A model generated the notes under the pieces. It was not told where the DNA came from, did not search any database, and saw only the letters and a list, made by a program, of their open reading frames with translations. Shown here piece after piece: positions 1 to 7,875 of a stretch of 64,000 nucleotides of DNA. Source of the stretch: Nocardioides marmotae (GTDB lineage: Bacteria > Actinomycetota > Actinomycetes > Propionibacteriales > Nocardioidaceae); NCBI RefSeq assembly GCF_013177455.1, contig NZ_CP053660.1:2108001-2172000 (forward strand), in the 5' to 3' direction. Position 1 is the first letter of the stretch. Every line of letters starts with the position of its first letter. The position numbers and the translations under genes were made by a program.

Positions 1-950
1 ACGCCTTCACCGATGCCGCCTCCCAGATCATGCTCGCCGCCGAGCTCGGGGCGCTGTACGAGGCCGAAGCGGGCCGCGGCGCCGACCCCGCGCCCGAGCC
101 GCCGGAGCCGGCCGCGCCGTCGGAGCCGGTCGGGAGCTTCCTGGCCCACGTCGCGGCCGAGCGCGCCGCCGGCGAGGAGTACGACGCCGGGTCGCCCGAG
201 GTCGCCGGCTGGGTCTCCTCGGTGGCGGCCCACGGCGGGCTGCTGCCCCGCTTCCCGCTCGACCTCGGGCTGGCGCCGGGGGAGACCGCGCCGGTCCGGC
301 TGCGCTCGGCCGACCTGCTCACCGGGGCCGAGGTCGAGGCGCTCGACCGGGTCTGCGCCGCGGCCGGCGCCCGCACGACCGGCGGGGTCTTCGCCGCGCT
401 GGGCGCGACCGAGCGGGCGCTGACCGGCGTCGACGACCAGCTGCTGCTCACCGTGCTCGGCACCCGCCGGGGCGAGCACGTGACGGCCCAGGGCTGGTAC
501 TGCACCTTCGGGCCGGTCGACTTCTCCCTGGCCGGTCTCGACGGCTTCGGCGCGGCTGCGGCGGCCGCGCAGGCCGGGTTCGAGCGCGCGAAGCGGCTCG
601 GCCGGGCACCCGTGCCGCTCGTGCTGGAGACGCTGGTGCGCTCCGGCACGACGCCCGCGGAGTCCCTGGGCAGCCCGCAGCTGGTCTCCTTCCTCGACCT
701 GCGCTGGTTCCCCGGCGTCGGGACGCCCGGTCACGACCGGGGCCTGCACTTCACCGGCGAGGGCCGCACCGGCAACGCCTCGATGTGGGTCAACCGCGAC
801 GCCGAGCGCCTCCACGTCGTCGCGCAGACCCCCGACACGGCCGAGGCCGCCGCGGCGGTGACCCGCTACTTCGAGGTGCTGCGCGAGGTGCTCGTCGCGG
901 CGACGCACGACCGGCTGCTGGAGCCCGCCGGTGCACGTCACGACCGCTGA
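1..950 (+). CDS. Condensation-domain acyltransferase-like protein, 5' end cut by window
   Basis: C-terminal about 315 residues of a condensation-domain (NRPS C / PapA-like acyltransferase) protein. The frame is open to the window edge, and the first readable residues, AFTDAAS, fit the end of a HHxxxD[GA] active site. The catalytic histidines therefore probably lie just outside, with bases 1-2 (ac) perhaps ending a His codon. The rest shows the second lobe of the fold, including a LPRFPLDLGL segment and a late FLDLRWFPG strand that have counterparts in the next gene. No carrier or adenylation domain is visible here. It overlaps the downstream paralogue by 20 bp, so the two are co-transcribed. 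The substrate cannot be told from this fragment; acyl transfer in lipid or peptide assembly is an inference from the family. Confidence 0.7.
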   Translation, partial: AFTDAASQIMLAAELGALYEAEAGRGADPAPEPPEPAAPSEPVGSFLAHVAAERAAGEEYDAGSPEVAGWVSSVAAHGGLLPRFPLDLGLAPGETAPVRLRSADLLTGAEVEALDRVCAAAGARTTGGVFAALGATERALTGVDDQLLLTVLGTRRGEHVTAQGWYCTFGPVDFSLAGLDGFGAAAAAAQAGFERAKRLGRAPVPLVLETLVRSGTTPAESLGSPQLVSFLDLRWFPGVGTPGHDRGLHFTGEGRTGNASMWVNRDAERLHVVAQTPDTAEAAAAVTRYFEVLREVLVAATHDRLLEPAGARHDR

Positions 951-2292
951 CCTGTGGGACCTCGCGCCGGGCCGGGTGCTCACCTGGCACGCCGAGGTGT
1001 CCGGCCCGGCACCCGGCTCGGGCGAGGTGGTCCCGCTCTCGGTCAACCAGCGCCACCACCTCGCCGCCGCGGCGGGCGGTGAGCCGTCGGTCTGGCTGGC
1101 GGGGGCCTTCGAGGTCGACGGCCCCGTCGACGCCGAGGCCCTCGCCGGGGCGGTCGCGGACCTGCTCGCCCGCCACGACACGCTTCAGACCGCGGCCGCG
1201 GTCGTGGACGGCGCGCCGGTGGGCCGCCGGGTCGATCCCGCGAGGGTCGGCTGGCGCTGCCGCGAGGTCGCCCACCCCGCCAACCTCGAGGAGACCCGGG
1301 CACTGGTGCAGGCCGTGCTCGACGCCGGCTGCGCGCCGTTCACCTACCCCGCGTTCACCCCGGTCGCCGTCTCCCGCCCCGGCCGCTCGACGATCGTGCT
1401 CGGGCTCGACCACCTGCACGCCGACGCGTGCTCGGTCGCGGTCGTCGTCGACGAGCTCCACGAGCGGTACGTCGCCCGGCGCGACGGCCGCCCGCCGGCC
1501 CCCGCCCGCCCGGCGGCCCGCTTCACCGAGGTGGCCGCGGACGGCACCTCGCCGGTGCCGGACGACGACCCCCGCCTGGCCGCGTGGTTGGCGTTCCTGG
1601 AGCGCCGCGGCAACCGGCTGCCGACGTTCCCGCTGCCGCTGGGCCTGCCGCCGGGGGAGCGGCTGCCCCAGGCCACCCGCGTCGGTCCGCTGCTCGACCG
1701 CGAGGACACCGCCGTCCTGCGGGCCGCCGCCGTCGGCCGCGGCGTCTCGCCGTTCGCGCTGGCGCTGGCCGCCTTCGCCGGGGCGGTCGGCGACCTCGGC
1801 GGCCCCGCCGAGCTGCCCCTGTTGCTTCCCGTCAGCACGCGGCGTACCGACGCCGAGCGGCACGCGCTCGGCTGGTTCACCTCGACCGTGCCGCTCGAGG
1901 TGCGGGCCGGTGACGACCCGGTGGCCGTGGGCCGTGACCTGCGCGCGGCGGTCGGGCTCGCCGCCATCCCGCTCGAGCAGGTGCTCGCCGCCCTGCCCGC
2001 GCCGCTGGTGCGCGAGCGCGCCGACGTGTTCATGGTGTCCTGGCTGGACTACACCCGGCTGCCGGGCGCCGCCGAGGCCCGGGCGCGCAACGCCCACCAC
2101 GTCTCCGCGCCGACCCTCGCCGACGACGTGCAGCTGTGGCTCTCGGCGACCCCCGACGGGGTGGCGCTGCGGGCGCGCTACCCCGACGTCCCCCTCGCGC
2201 ACAGCACCGTGGCCGAGCTGACCGGCGCCTGGCGGTCGCGGCTGCGGTCCGGGCCGGCCGGGAGGGTCAGCCCCCGGCGTACAGCTCCTTGA
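931..2292 (+). CDS. Stand-alone condensation-domain acyltransferase-like protein
   Basis: A 453-residue single-domain condensation/acyltransferase-fold protein starting with GTG inside the end of the previous gene. RHDTLQT (81-87) matches the first C-domain core motif, and D160-H161-LHA-D165-A166 matches HHxxxDG with the catalytic second His and the Asp kept. This suggests an active enzyme joining an acyl donor to an amine or alcohol. It is paralogous to the preceding fragment; both keep a LPxFPLxLGL segment. The 3' end overlaps the convergent ABC ATPase gene by 26 bp. Neighbouring assembly-line genes, if any, would lie upstream of the window. The C-terminal Arg/Pro-rich tail is probably not part of the domain. 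Confidence 0.7.
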   Translation: MHVTTADLWDLAPGRVLTWHAEVSGPAPGSGEVVPLSVNQRHHLAAAAGGEPSVWLAGAFEVDGPVDAEALAGAVADLLARHDTLQTAAAVVDGAPVGRRVDPARVGWRCREVAHPANLEETRALVQAVLDAGCAPFTYPAFTPVAVSRPGRSTIVLGLDHLHADACSVAVVVDELHERYVARRDGRPPAPARPAARFTEVAADGTSPVPDDDPRLAAWLAFLERRGNRLPTFPLPLGLPPGERLPQATRVGPLLDREDTAVLRAAAVGRGVSPFALALAAFAGAVGDLGGPAELPLLLPVSTRRTDAERHALGWFTSTVPLEVRAGDDPVAVGRDLRAAVGLAAIPLEQVLAALPAPLVRERADVFMVSWLDYTRLPGAAEARARNAHHVSAPTLADDVQLWLSATPDGVALRARYPDVPLAHSTVAELTGAWRSRLRSGPAGRVSPRRTAP

Positions 2293-3256
2293 TCACGTCC
2301 TCGATCGCCGGCTCCGGCAACGACAGGTCGGCGACGTCGTAGGCCGCGGCGACGGCGGCGACCACCGGCGCGGCGCTCGCGCCGACGGGGAAGGACAGCC
2401 ACTGCCGCGGCCCCTCGACCCGGTCGGTGGTAGCGCCGGGGACCTCGATCGGCGGCGCCTCGTCGACCAGGTCGACCACCAGGGTGCGGCGTGCGCCGCC
2501 GCGGGCGCGCAGCGCGTCGAGCGGCCCGTCGAGGACGAGCGTGCCGCCGTCGACGACCATCACCCGCGAGCAGAGCGCCTCGATGTCCTGCAGGTCGTGG
2601 GTGGTGAGCAGCAGCGTCGTGCCGCGCTCCTCGTTGAGCGCGCGGAGGAACTCGCGCAGCCGGCCCTTGCTCACCACGTCCAGCCCGATCGTCGGCTCGT
2701 CGAGGTAGAGGATCTCCGGGTCGTGCAGCAGCGCGGCGGTGATGTCGCCGCGCATCCGCTGACCCAGGCTCAGCTGCCGCACCGGGGTGTCGAGCAGGTC
2801 CCCGAGCGCGAGCAGCTCGACGTAGCGCTCGAGGTTGCGGCGGTACGTCGCCGGCGGGACCCGGTAGATCCGCTGGAGCAGCTCGAAGGAGTCGCGCAGC
2901 GGCAGGTCCCACCACAGGGTGGTGCGCTGGCCGAAGACGACGCCGATCCGGCGGGCCAGCTCGGTGCGCCGGCGGCTCGGCTCGAGCCCGGCGACCCGCA
3001 GGTGGCCGCTGGTCGGCACCAGGATGCCGGTGAGCATCTTGATGGTGGTCGACTTCCCGGCGCCGTTGGGGCCGATGTAGCCGACCATCTCGCCGGCGCC
3101 GATCGAGAACGTCACGTCGCGGACGGCCTCCACCTCGGTGGCCACCCGGCGCAGCCGGCCGGCCCGGCGGCGTACGACGAAGGTGCGGCGCAGGTCGCGC
3201 GCCTCGATGAGGGGCTCGCGGTGGGTCTGGGTGGGCTGGGTCTCGGGCTGGGTCAT
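2267..3256 (-). CDS. ABC-2 type exporter ATP-binding protein
   Basis: A 329-residue nucleotide-binding subunit. Walker A GPNGAGKS (62-69), Q-loop Q110, signature LSLGQ (162-166), Walker B ILYLDE (182-187) and switch H220 are all present, so it should hydrolyse ATP. It belongs with the ATPases that pair with two ABC-2 (DUF990-like) permeases, the set I know as COG4586/4587/3694. The first about 35 residues are a Gln/Thr/Arg-rich extension. It is the last gene of a four-gene operon and starts 1 nt after the stop of the upstream permease. The exported substrate is unknown; drug, lipid or polysaccharide export are all known for this broad family. Confidence 0.88.
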   Translation of the reverse strand: MTQPETQPTQTHREPLIEARDLRRTFVVRRRAGRLRRVATEVEAVRDVTFSIGAGEMVGYIGPNGAGKSTTIKMLTGILVPTSGHLRVAGLEPSRRRTELARRIGVVFGQRTTLWWDLPLRDSFELLQRIYRVPPATYRRNLERYVELLALGDLLDTPVRQLSLGQRMRGDITAALLHDPEILYLDEPTIGLDVVSKGRLREFLRALNEERGTTLLLTTHDLQDIEALCSRVMVVDGGTLVLDGPLDALRARGGARRTLVVDLVDEAPPIEVPGATTDRVEGPRQWLSFPVGASAAPVVAAVAAAYDVADLSLPEPAIEDVIKELYAGG

Positions 3257-3257
3257 C

Positions 3258-4079
3258 TCAGCTCCCGGTGGACTCGTAGTGGCGGACGCCGGCGCGCCAG
3301 GCCAGGGCGGTGACGCCGCACAGCAGCAGCGCGGGGACGGGGCCGGCGAGCTGGAGCCAGTCCGGCAGGCCGAACGGGTCGTCGCGGCCGAGGAGGTAGA
3401 GGCAGGGGTACCAGTTCACGAACGCCACCGGGAGCACGAAGGTCAGGCTCTTGACCAGCTCGCCGGGGAAGAGCGTGAGGGGGTACTGCGTCAGGGTGTT
3501 GCCGCCGTAGGTGAAGGCGTTCGCGAGCTCGCTGGCGTCGGTCGTCCAGAACTGCACGCACGCGAAGATCACGAAGAGGCAGAAGAAGATCACCCCTGCG
3601 GTGAGGACCATGACGACCGCGACCACCGCCCGGGCGGCGGTCCACTCGACCGCGCCGAGCCCGTAGCCCAGCACGACGACGGCCTGCGCGATCCGCCCGA
3701 GCCGGCGCAGCTGGAACCGGTCGGCGCAGACCTGGACGATCAGCGGCACCGGCCGCACGAGCATCACGTCGAGGGCGCCGGTGCGCACGTGCTGCCCGAT
3801 CTGCTCGACGCTGCCGATCAGCAGGTCGGCGACGCCGATCCCGATCCCGGTCGCGCCGTAGAGCAGCGCCACCTCGCGCAGCCCGAACCCGCCGAGGCCG
3901 TCGACGGTGCCGAAGAGGATCCACACGCCGACGAAGTCCAGGGCGGTCACGACGAACGCGCCGACCGTCATCGTCCAGAACGACGCCGGGTAGGCCAGCG
4001 ATGCGCGCACCCACATCTGTGCGATCCGGGCGTAGAGGCGCACCGGCTCGAGGACCTTCGGGGGGACGGGCTCAGCCAC
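3258..4079 (-). CDS. ABC-2 type permease subunit (DUF990-like)
   Basis: A 273-residue membrane subunit with about six hydrophobic segments and no ATPase motif. It starts with GTG overlapping the end of the other permease by 8 bp and is followed by the ATPase gene after 1 nt, so the three subunits are made together. The family usually works as a hetero-dimer of two such permeases with an ATPase dimer. The charged loop after the third segment, with VEQIGQHVRTGALD, is shared in style with the second permease (AERIRTGDVVIDL), which supports a paired origin. The substrate cannot be read from sequence. Confidence 0.82.
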   Translation of the reverse strand: MAEPVPPKVLEPVRLYARIAQMWVRASLAYPASFWTMTVGAFVVTALDFVGVWILFGTVDGLGGFGLREVALLYGATGIGIGVADLLIGSVEQIGQHVRTGALDVMLVRPVPLIVQVCADRFQLRRLGRIAQAVVVLGYGLGAVEWTAARAVVAVVMVLTAGVIFFCLFVIFACVQFWTTDASELANAFTYGGNTLTQYPLTLFPGELVKSLTFVLPVAFVNWYPCLYLLGRDDPFGLPDWLQLAGPVPALLLCGVTALAWRAGVRHYESTGS

Positions 4080-4872
4080 CCTGGACCACCACCTTCCGGG
4101 TCGCCCGGGCCAGCACGAGCGAGCACAGCGCGAGCAGCGCGACCGCCCAGCCCGCCTGGAGGCCCAGCCCGCCGAGCAGCGACCAGCCCTCGCGCTGGCC
4201 CAGCCAGATGTCGGCCGGGGTCTGCAGCAGCGAGGCCCACGGCAGCACCAGCGCCACCTCGCGCAGCCCGTCGGGGAAGATCACCAGCGGCACGGCCATC
4301 CCGGAGAAGAAGGTGGCCAGCACCAGCGCCAGCAGCCGCGGCCCGATCGCGTCGAGCAGCCAGAACGCCAGGCAGGCCACCAGGAACCGGATCGCGAAGC
4401 TCACGACCACGGCCAGCGCCACGCTGACGAGCACCGCGACGACCCCGACGACGCCGCTCGGCGCGGTCAGGTCGAAGAGCAGGGCGCCGAGCAGCAGCGG
4501 CGCCAGGCCCCGGGTGAGCAGGTGGTACGCCGCGCGGCCGAGGTCCCCGGCGAGGTACCAGCCGATCAGCCCCACCGGCCGGTAGAGGTCGATGACCACG
4601 TCACCGGTGCGGATCCGCTCGGCGAGGTCCTCGGTGGTCCCGCCGCCCCACAGCGCCGTGGTCATGATCAGCGCCTGGCCCAGCCAGACGTAGGTCACCG
4701 CGTCCTGGGCGGAGTAGCCGCCGGCGCCCGGCGCGGCCGTCCACACCGCGAGGAACACGAAGCTGTGGATGATCCCGAAGACGCTGTTGGTGAAGATGCC
4801 GGCCAGCGTGGCGGCGCGGTAGGTCGAGTAGCGCCGGAAGGCCCGCCGGGCGATCGCGAGCCAGAGGCTCAC
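4072..4872 (-). CDS. ABC-2 type permease subunit, second of pair
   Basis: A 266-residue membrane protein beginning MSLWLAIARRAFRRYSTY at a GTG that overlaps the preceding stop in GTGA. The longer open frame upstream is a shadow of the neighbouring gene and lacks protein-like character. About six transmembrane segments are present. The cytoplasmic segment TEDLAERIRTGDVVIDLYRP is typical of this permease family, in which one member carries a GD-V-D-L loop near the ATPase interface. Together with the genes at 3258 and 2267 it completes a one-ATPase, two-permease exporter. Confidence 0.82.
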   Translation of the reverse strand: MSLWLAIARRAFRRYSTYRAATLAGIFTNSVFGIIHSFVFLAVWTAAPGAGGYSAQDAVTYVWLGQALIMTTALWGGGTTEDLAERIRTGDVVIDLYRPVGLIGWYLAGDLGRAAYHLLTRGLAPLLLGALLFDLTAPSGVVGVVAVLVSVALAVVVSFAIRFLVACLAFWLLDAIGPRLLALVLATFFSGMAVPLVIFPDGLREVALVLPWASLLQTPADIWLGQREGWSLLGGLGLQAGWAVALLALCSLVLARATRKVVVQGG

Positions 4873-5504
4873 GTGCGGTCGCGGCCGGAGGCGACGTACG
4901 CCGCCGGGCGGTCCTCCCGGTCCGGCGCCGGGTCCCGCCGCCCGAGGACCCGCGCGACCAGCAGCCCGGCGACGAACGCCCCGAGCGTGCCGAGCACCTC
5001 GTCGCCGAGGGTGTCCTCGTAGGCGGTGTCGGCCTCGGTGCCGTGGCGGATGAAGGTGAACCACTCGCCGACCTCCCAGCCGATGGCGAGCGCCGCGCCC
5101 AGGCCGGTGACCAGCGCGACGACCGCCCAGCGCGGCCGGACCGAGCCGCACACCAGGAGCCCGATGCCCGCGCACAGCAGCAGCCAGTTCACGAAGTGGT
5201 TGAGGTCGTCCCACCACACGACGGAGTCGTAGAGATCGAGGCTGTTGCCGGTCACGTCCACGAGGAACGGCAGCATCACCAGGGTGAACGCACCCCAGGG
5301 CGGCGCAGCGTCGGAGGTGGCGCGGCGGCGTGACCACGCCCACCAGATCAGCGGCGCCAGGAGCATCAGCAGCGGGTAGGCGACCAGCCGCGCGCCGAAC
5401 GCCTTGCCCTCGAACCGGTCGATGCCCGGCACCCACTGGGCGACGGCCAGCTGCCCGACCGTCGCGAGCAGGACCAGGACCGGGACCCACCACCGCACGC
5501 GCAC
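4869..5504 (-). CDS. YjdF/DUF2238-like multi-pass membrane protein
   Basis: First gene of the exporter operon. The start is taken as the GTG at 5504 (MRVRWWVPVL; GTG at 5498 is an alternative) because the open frame continues into the divergent promoter region and the upstream ATG at 5567 lies among likely promoter elements. There are about five hydrophobic helices. Conserved-looking features are DVTGNSLDLYDSVVWWDDLNHF, here described by its D, N, WWDD and H residues, then a WEVGEW segment and a DTLGDEVLGTLGA segment, all typical of DUF2238. The C-terminal tail is hydrophilic. Its stop is shared with the next start (GTGA), so it may work with the exporter, but its function is unknown. Confidence 0.7.
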   Translation of the reverse strand: MRVRWWVPVLVLLATVGQLAVAQWVPGIDRFEGKAFGARLVAYPLLMLLAPLIWWAWSRRRATSDAAPPWGAFTLVMLPFLVDVTGNSLDLYDSVVWWDDLNHFVNWLLLCAGIGLLVCGSVRPRWAVVALVTGLGAALAIGWEVGEWFTFIRHGTEADTAYEDTLGDEVLGTLGAFVAGLLVARVLGRRDPAPDREDRPAAYVASGRDRT

Positions 5505-5614
5505 CGCGCCATCTTCACGGAATACCGTGGCGGAGACCGTGGTTGACACGCATAGTTCGACTTTCAATCACAGTGTCGGCGACACCGCCGCACCCGCGAG
5601 GAACGAGGCAGGCC
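5505..5614. promoter_or_regulatory. Divergent promoter region with palindrome
   Basis: This 110-bp gap separates the leftward exporter operon and the rightward flavin oxidoreductase pair. On the plus strand a perfect TTGACA box lies at 5543-5548. A 13-bp inverted repeat, GTGTC-GGC-GACAC, spans 5573-5585, and a further GACAC at 5545-5549 faces a GTGTC at 5573-5577. The arrangement resembles a regulator operator placed downstream of a -35 box. No clear -10 box could be fixed. A ribosome binding site (GAGG/GAGGC) lies just before the ATG at 5615. Confidence 0.45.
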
Positions 5615-6757
5615 ATGCAGATCGGCATCTTCAGCGTCGGCGACGTCACGATGGACCCCACGACGGGTCGCACGCCGACCGAGCAGGAGCGCATCAAGGC
5701 CACCGTGGCGATCGCCAAGAAGGCCGAGGAGGTCGGGCTCGACGTCTTCGCGACCGGTGAGCACCACAACCCGCCGTTCATCTCCTCCAACCCCACCGCG
5801 ACGCTGGCCTACATCGGCGCGCAGACCGAGCGGATCGTGCTGTCCACGGCGACCACGCTGATCACCACCACCGACCCGGTGCTGATCGCGGAGGACTACG
5901 CCAAGATCCAGCACCTCACCGACGGCCGCGTCGACCTGATGATGGGGCGCGGCAACACCGGCCCGGTCTACCCCTGGTTCGGCAAGGACATCCGCCAGGG
6001 CATCAACCTGGCGATCGAGAACTACGCGCTGCTGCACCGCCTGTGGCGTGAGGACGTCGTCGACTGGTCCGGCCGGTTCCGCACCCCGCTCCAGGGCTAC
6101 ACCTCCACCCCGCGCCCGCTCGACGGCGTCCCGCCGTTCGTGTGGCACGGGTCGATCCGCAGCCCCGAGATCGCCGAGCAGGCGGCGTACTACGGCGACG
6201 GGTTCTTCCACAACCACATCTTCTGGCCGGCCTCGCACACCCAGCAGATGGTCGACCTCTACCGCCGCCGCTTCGAGCACTACGGCCACGGCCCGGCCGA
6301 CACCGCGATCGTCGGGCTGGGCGGGCAGTTCTTCATGCGGCCCAACAGCCAGGACGCCGTCCGGGAGTTCCGTCCCTACTTCGACAACGCCCCGGTCTAC
6401 GGCCACGGCCCGTCGCTGGAGGACTTCACCGAGGCGACGCCGCTGACCGTCGGCTCGCCCCAGCAGGTGCTGGAGCGGACGCTGTCCTTCCGCGACTACG
6501 TCGGCCACTACCAGCGCCAGCTGTTCCTCATCGACCACGCCGGCCTGCCGCTGAAGACCGTGCTCGAGCAGCTCGACCTGCTCGGCGAGATCCTGCCGGC
6601 GATGCGCCAGGGCTTCGCCGAGGGCCGGCCCGCGCACGTCCCGGACGCCCCCACCCATGGCTCCCTGGTCGCCGCGGCCGGCGGCGGGAAGGACGCCACC
6701 GTGTACGCCGCCGCCGACTCCGCGACGGGGCACCGCGCCGAGGACGTGCTCGCATGA
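5615..6757 (+). CDS. Luciferase-like FMN-dependent monooxygenase, CE1758 family
   Basis: A 380-residue bacterial-luciferase-like (LLM class) flavin oxidoreductase. It starts with ATG after a purine-rich GAGGAACGAGG. The TIM-barrel hallmarks are present: an early GEHHN loop, ATLAYIGAQT with RIVLSTATTL, and a GRVDLMMGRGN glycine-rich segment. It would use reduced FMN and oxygen to oxidise an unknown substrate. The adjacent coupled gene encodes a CE1759-type FMN reductase, which in this known gene pairing supplies the reduced flavin. The C-terminal 40 residues are Ala/Gly-rich and probably flexible. Physiological substrate unknown. Confidence 0.88.
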   Translation: MQIGIFSVGDVTMDPTTGRTPTEQERIKATVAIAKKAEEVGLDVFATGEHHNPPFISSNPTATLAYIGAQTERIVLSTATTLITTTDPVLIAEDYAKIQHLTDGRVDLMMGRGNTGPVYPWFGKDIRQGINLAIENYALLHRLWREDVVDWSGRFRTPLQGYTSTPRPLDGVPPFVWHGSIRSPEIAEQAAYYGDGFFHNHIFWPASHTQQMVDLYRRRFEHYGHGPADTAIVGLGGQFFMRPNSQDAVREFRPYFDNAPVYGHGPSLEDFTEATPLTVGSPQQVLERTLSFRDYVGHYQRQLFLIDHAGLPLKTVLEQLDLLGEILPAMRQGFAEGRPAHVPDAPTHGSLVAAAGGGKDATVYAAADSATGHRAEDVLA

Positions 6758-7371
6758 CCCGGCTGGTCGTCGTCTCGGCCGGGCTGGCCGACCCCAGCTC
6801 GACGCGGCTGCTGGCCGACCGGCTGGCCGCCGCGACCGCGGAGGCGCTCGCGGAGGTCGAGGTCACCCACGTCGTGCTACGCGAGCTGGCCCACCAGCTC
6901 ACCGACCGGCTGCTGACCGGCTTCCCGGGCCCGGAGCTCGCCGCGGCGATCGCCGCGGTGCGTGACGCCGACGGGCTGGTCGTGGTCACGCCGGTGTTCA
7001 GCGCGTCGTACTCGGGGTTGTTCAAGACCTTCTTCGACGTCCTGGAACCCGGCACGCTCGACGGGAAGCCCGTCCTGGTCGCGGCGACCGCGGGCACGGC
7101 CCGGCACTCGCTGGTGCTCGAGCACGCGCTGCGGCCGCTGTTCGCCTACCTGCGGGCCGTCGTGGTCCCGACCGGGGTGTTCGCGGCGACCGAGGACTTC
7201 GCGAGCCCCGAGCTCGAGCAGCGGATCACCCGCGCCGCCGGCGAGCTGGCCGCCCTGGTGGGCAAGGTCAGCCCCGCCGACGCCGCGGGCCCGGTGCGCC
7301 GCACCGTCGACGACGAGCTCGCCGAGCCCACGCCCTTCGAGGAGTTGCTCCGCCGGGCCTCCGCTGGTTGA
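6754..7371 (+). CDS. NAD(P)H-dependent FMN reductase, CE1759 family
   Basis: A 205-residue flavodoxin-fold reductase overlapping the luciferase-like gene by 4 nt (ATGA). SAGLADPSSTRLLADRL near the N-terminus is the phosphate-binding loop of NADPH:FMN reductases. VVVTPVFSASYSGLFK in the middle binds the flavin ring region. It probably reduces FMN for its partner monooxygenase. The gene ends at the head of a 59-bp tandem repeat array: the final Ala-Gly codons and the stop fall within the first repeat copy. Confidence 0.87.
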   Translation: MTRLVVVSAGLADPSSTRLLADRLAAATAEALAEVEVTHVVLRELAHQLTDRLLTGFPGPELAAAIAAVRDADGLVVVTPVFSASYSGLFKTFFDVLEPGTLDGKPVLVAATAGTARHSLVLEHALRPLFAYLRAVVVPTGVFAATEDFASPELEQRITRAAGELAALVGKVSPADAAGPVRRTVDDELAEPTPFEELLRRASAG

Positions 7372-7775
7372 GCAGCGAGCGCGAGCGAGCGTGTCGAAAC
7401 CCGGTGACCACGGCCGCTACCGCTGGTTGAGCAGCGAGCGCGAGCGAGCGTGTCGAAACCCGGTGACCACGGCCGCTACTGCTGGTTGAGCAGCGAGCGC
7501 GAGCGAGCGTGTCGAAACCCGGTGACCACGGCCGCTACTGCTGGTTGAGCAGCGAGCGCGAGCGAGCGTGTCGAAACCCGGTGACCATGGCTGCTACCGC
7601 TGGTTGAGCAGCGAGCGCGAGCGAGCGTGTCGAAACCCGGTGACCACGGCCGCTGCCGCTGGTTGAGCAGCGAGCGCGAGCGAGCGTGTCGAAACCCGGT
7701 GCCCACGGCTGCTACCGCTGGTTGAGCAGCGAGCGCGAGCGAGCGTGTCGAAACCCGGTGACCGTGGCCGCGGCC
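7363..7775. repeat. Seven-copy 59-bp tandem repeat array
   Basis: Seven contiguous direct copies begin at 7363, 7422, 7481, 7540, 7599, 7658 and 7717, each exactly 59 bp apart. Each unit starts GCTGGTTGAGCAGCGAGCGC, carries two further GCGAGC steps and then GTGTCGAAACCCGGTG, and ends with a variable tail. Copies differ by only a few bases, mainly in that tail (gaccacgg, gaccatgg, gcccacgg, gaccgtgg). The ends GGTT and AACC form an imperfect palindrome. The array lies between two convergent genes and covers the last codons of the left one. The short open frames inside it are repeat artefacts. Confidence 0.95.
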
Positions 7776-7789
7776 CTGCGCCCGTCGCC

Positions 7790-7850
7790 GGGTCTCGACA
7801 CGCCGGTCGCGACCTCGTTCCTCGGTCGCGCGGCTTGCTCGACCACCAGC
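7790..7850. repeat. Diverged copy of the repeat family, opposite orientation
   Basis: Read on the minus strand this 61-bp stretch runs GCTGGTGGTCGAGCAAGCCG through to GGCGTGTCGAGACCC. It has the same head (GCTGGT..GAGCA) and tail (GTGTCGA.ACCC) as the 59-bp units, but a different GC-rich middle. It faces the array head to head. The pair could pair as RNA or act as a bidirectional terminator between the convergent genes. Confidence 0.7.
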
Positions 7851-7875
7851 AGCGAGTCCGCTGGCGCGGCCTCGC

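Noticed and set aside
5505..5567. ATG at 5567 as start of the DUF2238-like gene
   Set aside because: It would put the first 21 codons in the divergent promoter region; the protein-like part begins at the GTG at 5504 or 5498.
7363..7775. CRISPR-like array
   Set aside because: The 59-bp units are contiguous and almost identical over their whole length, with no unique spacers, and no cas gene is present.
7380..7790. Open reading frames on both strands inside the 59-bp array
   Set aside because: Their proteins only repeat the array period, with no ribosome binding site; they are repeat artefacts.
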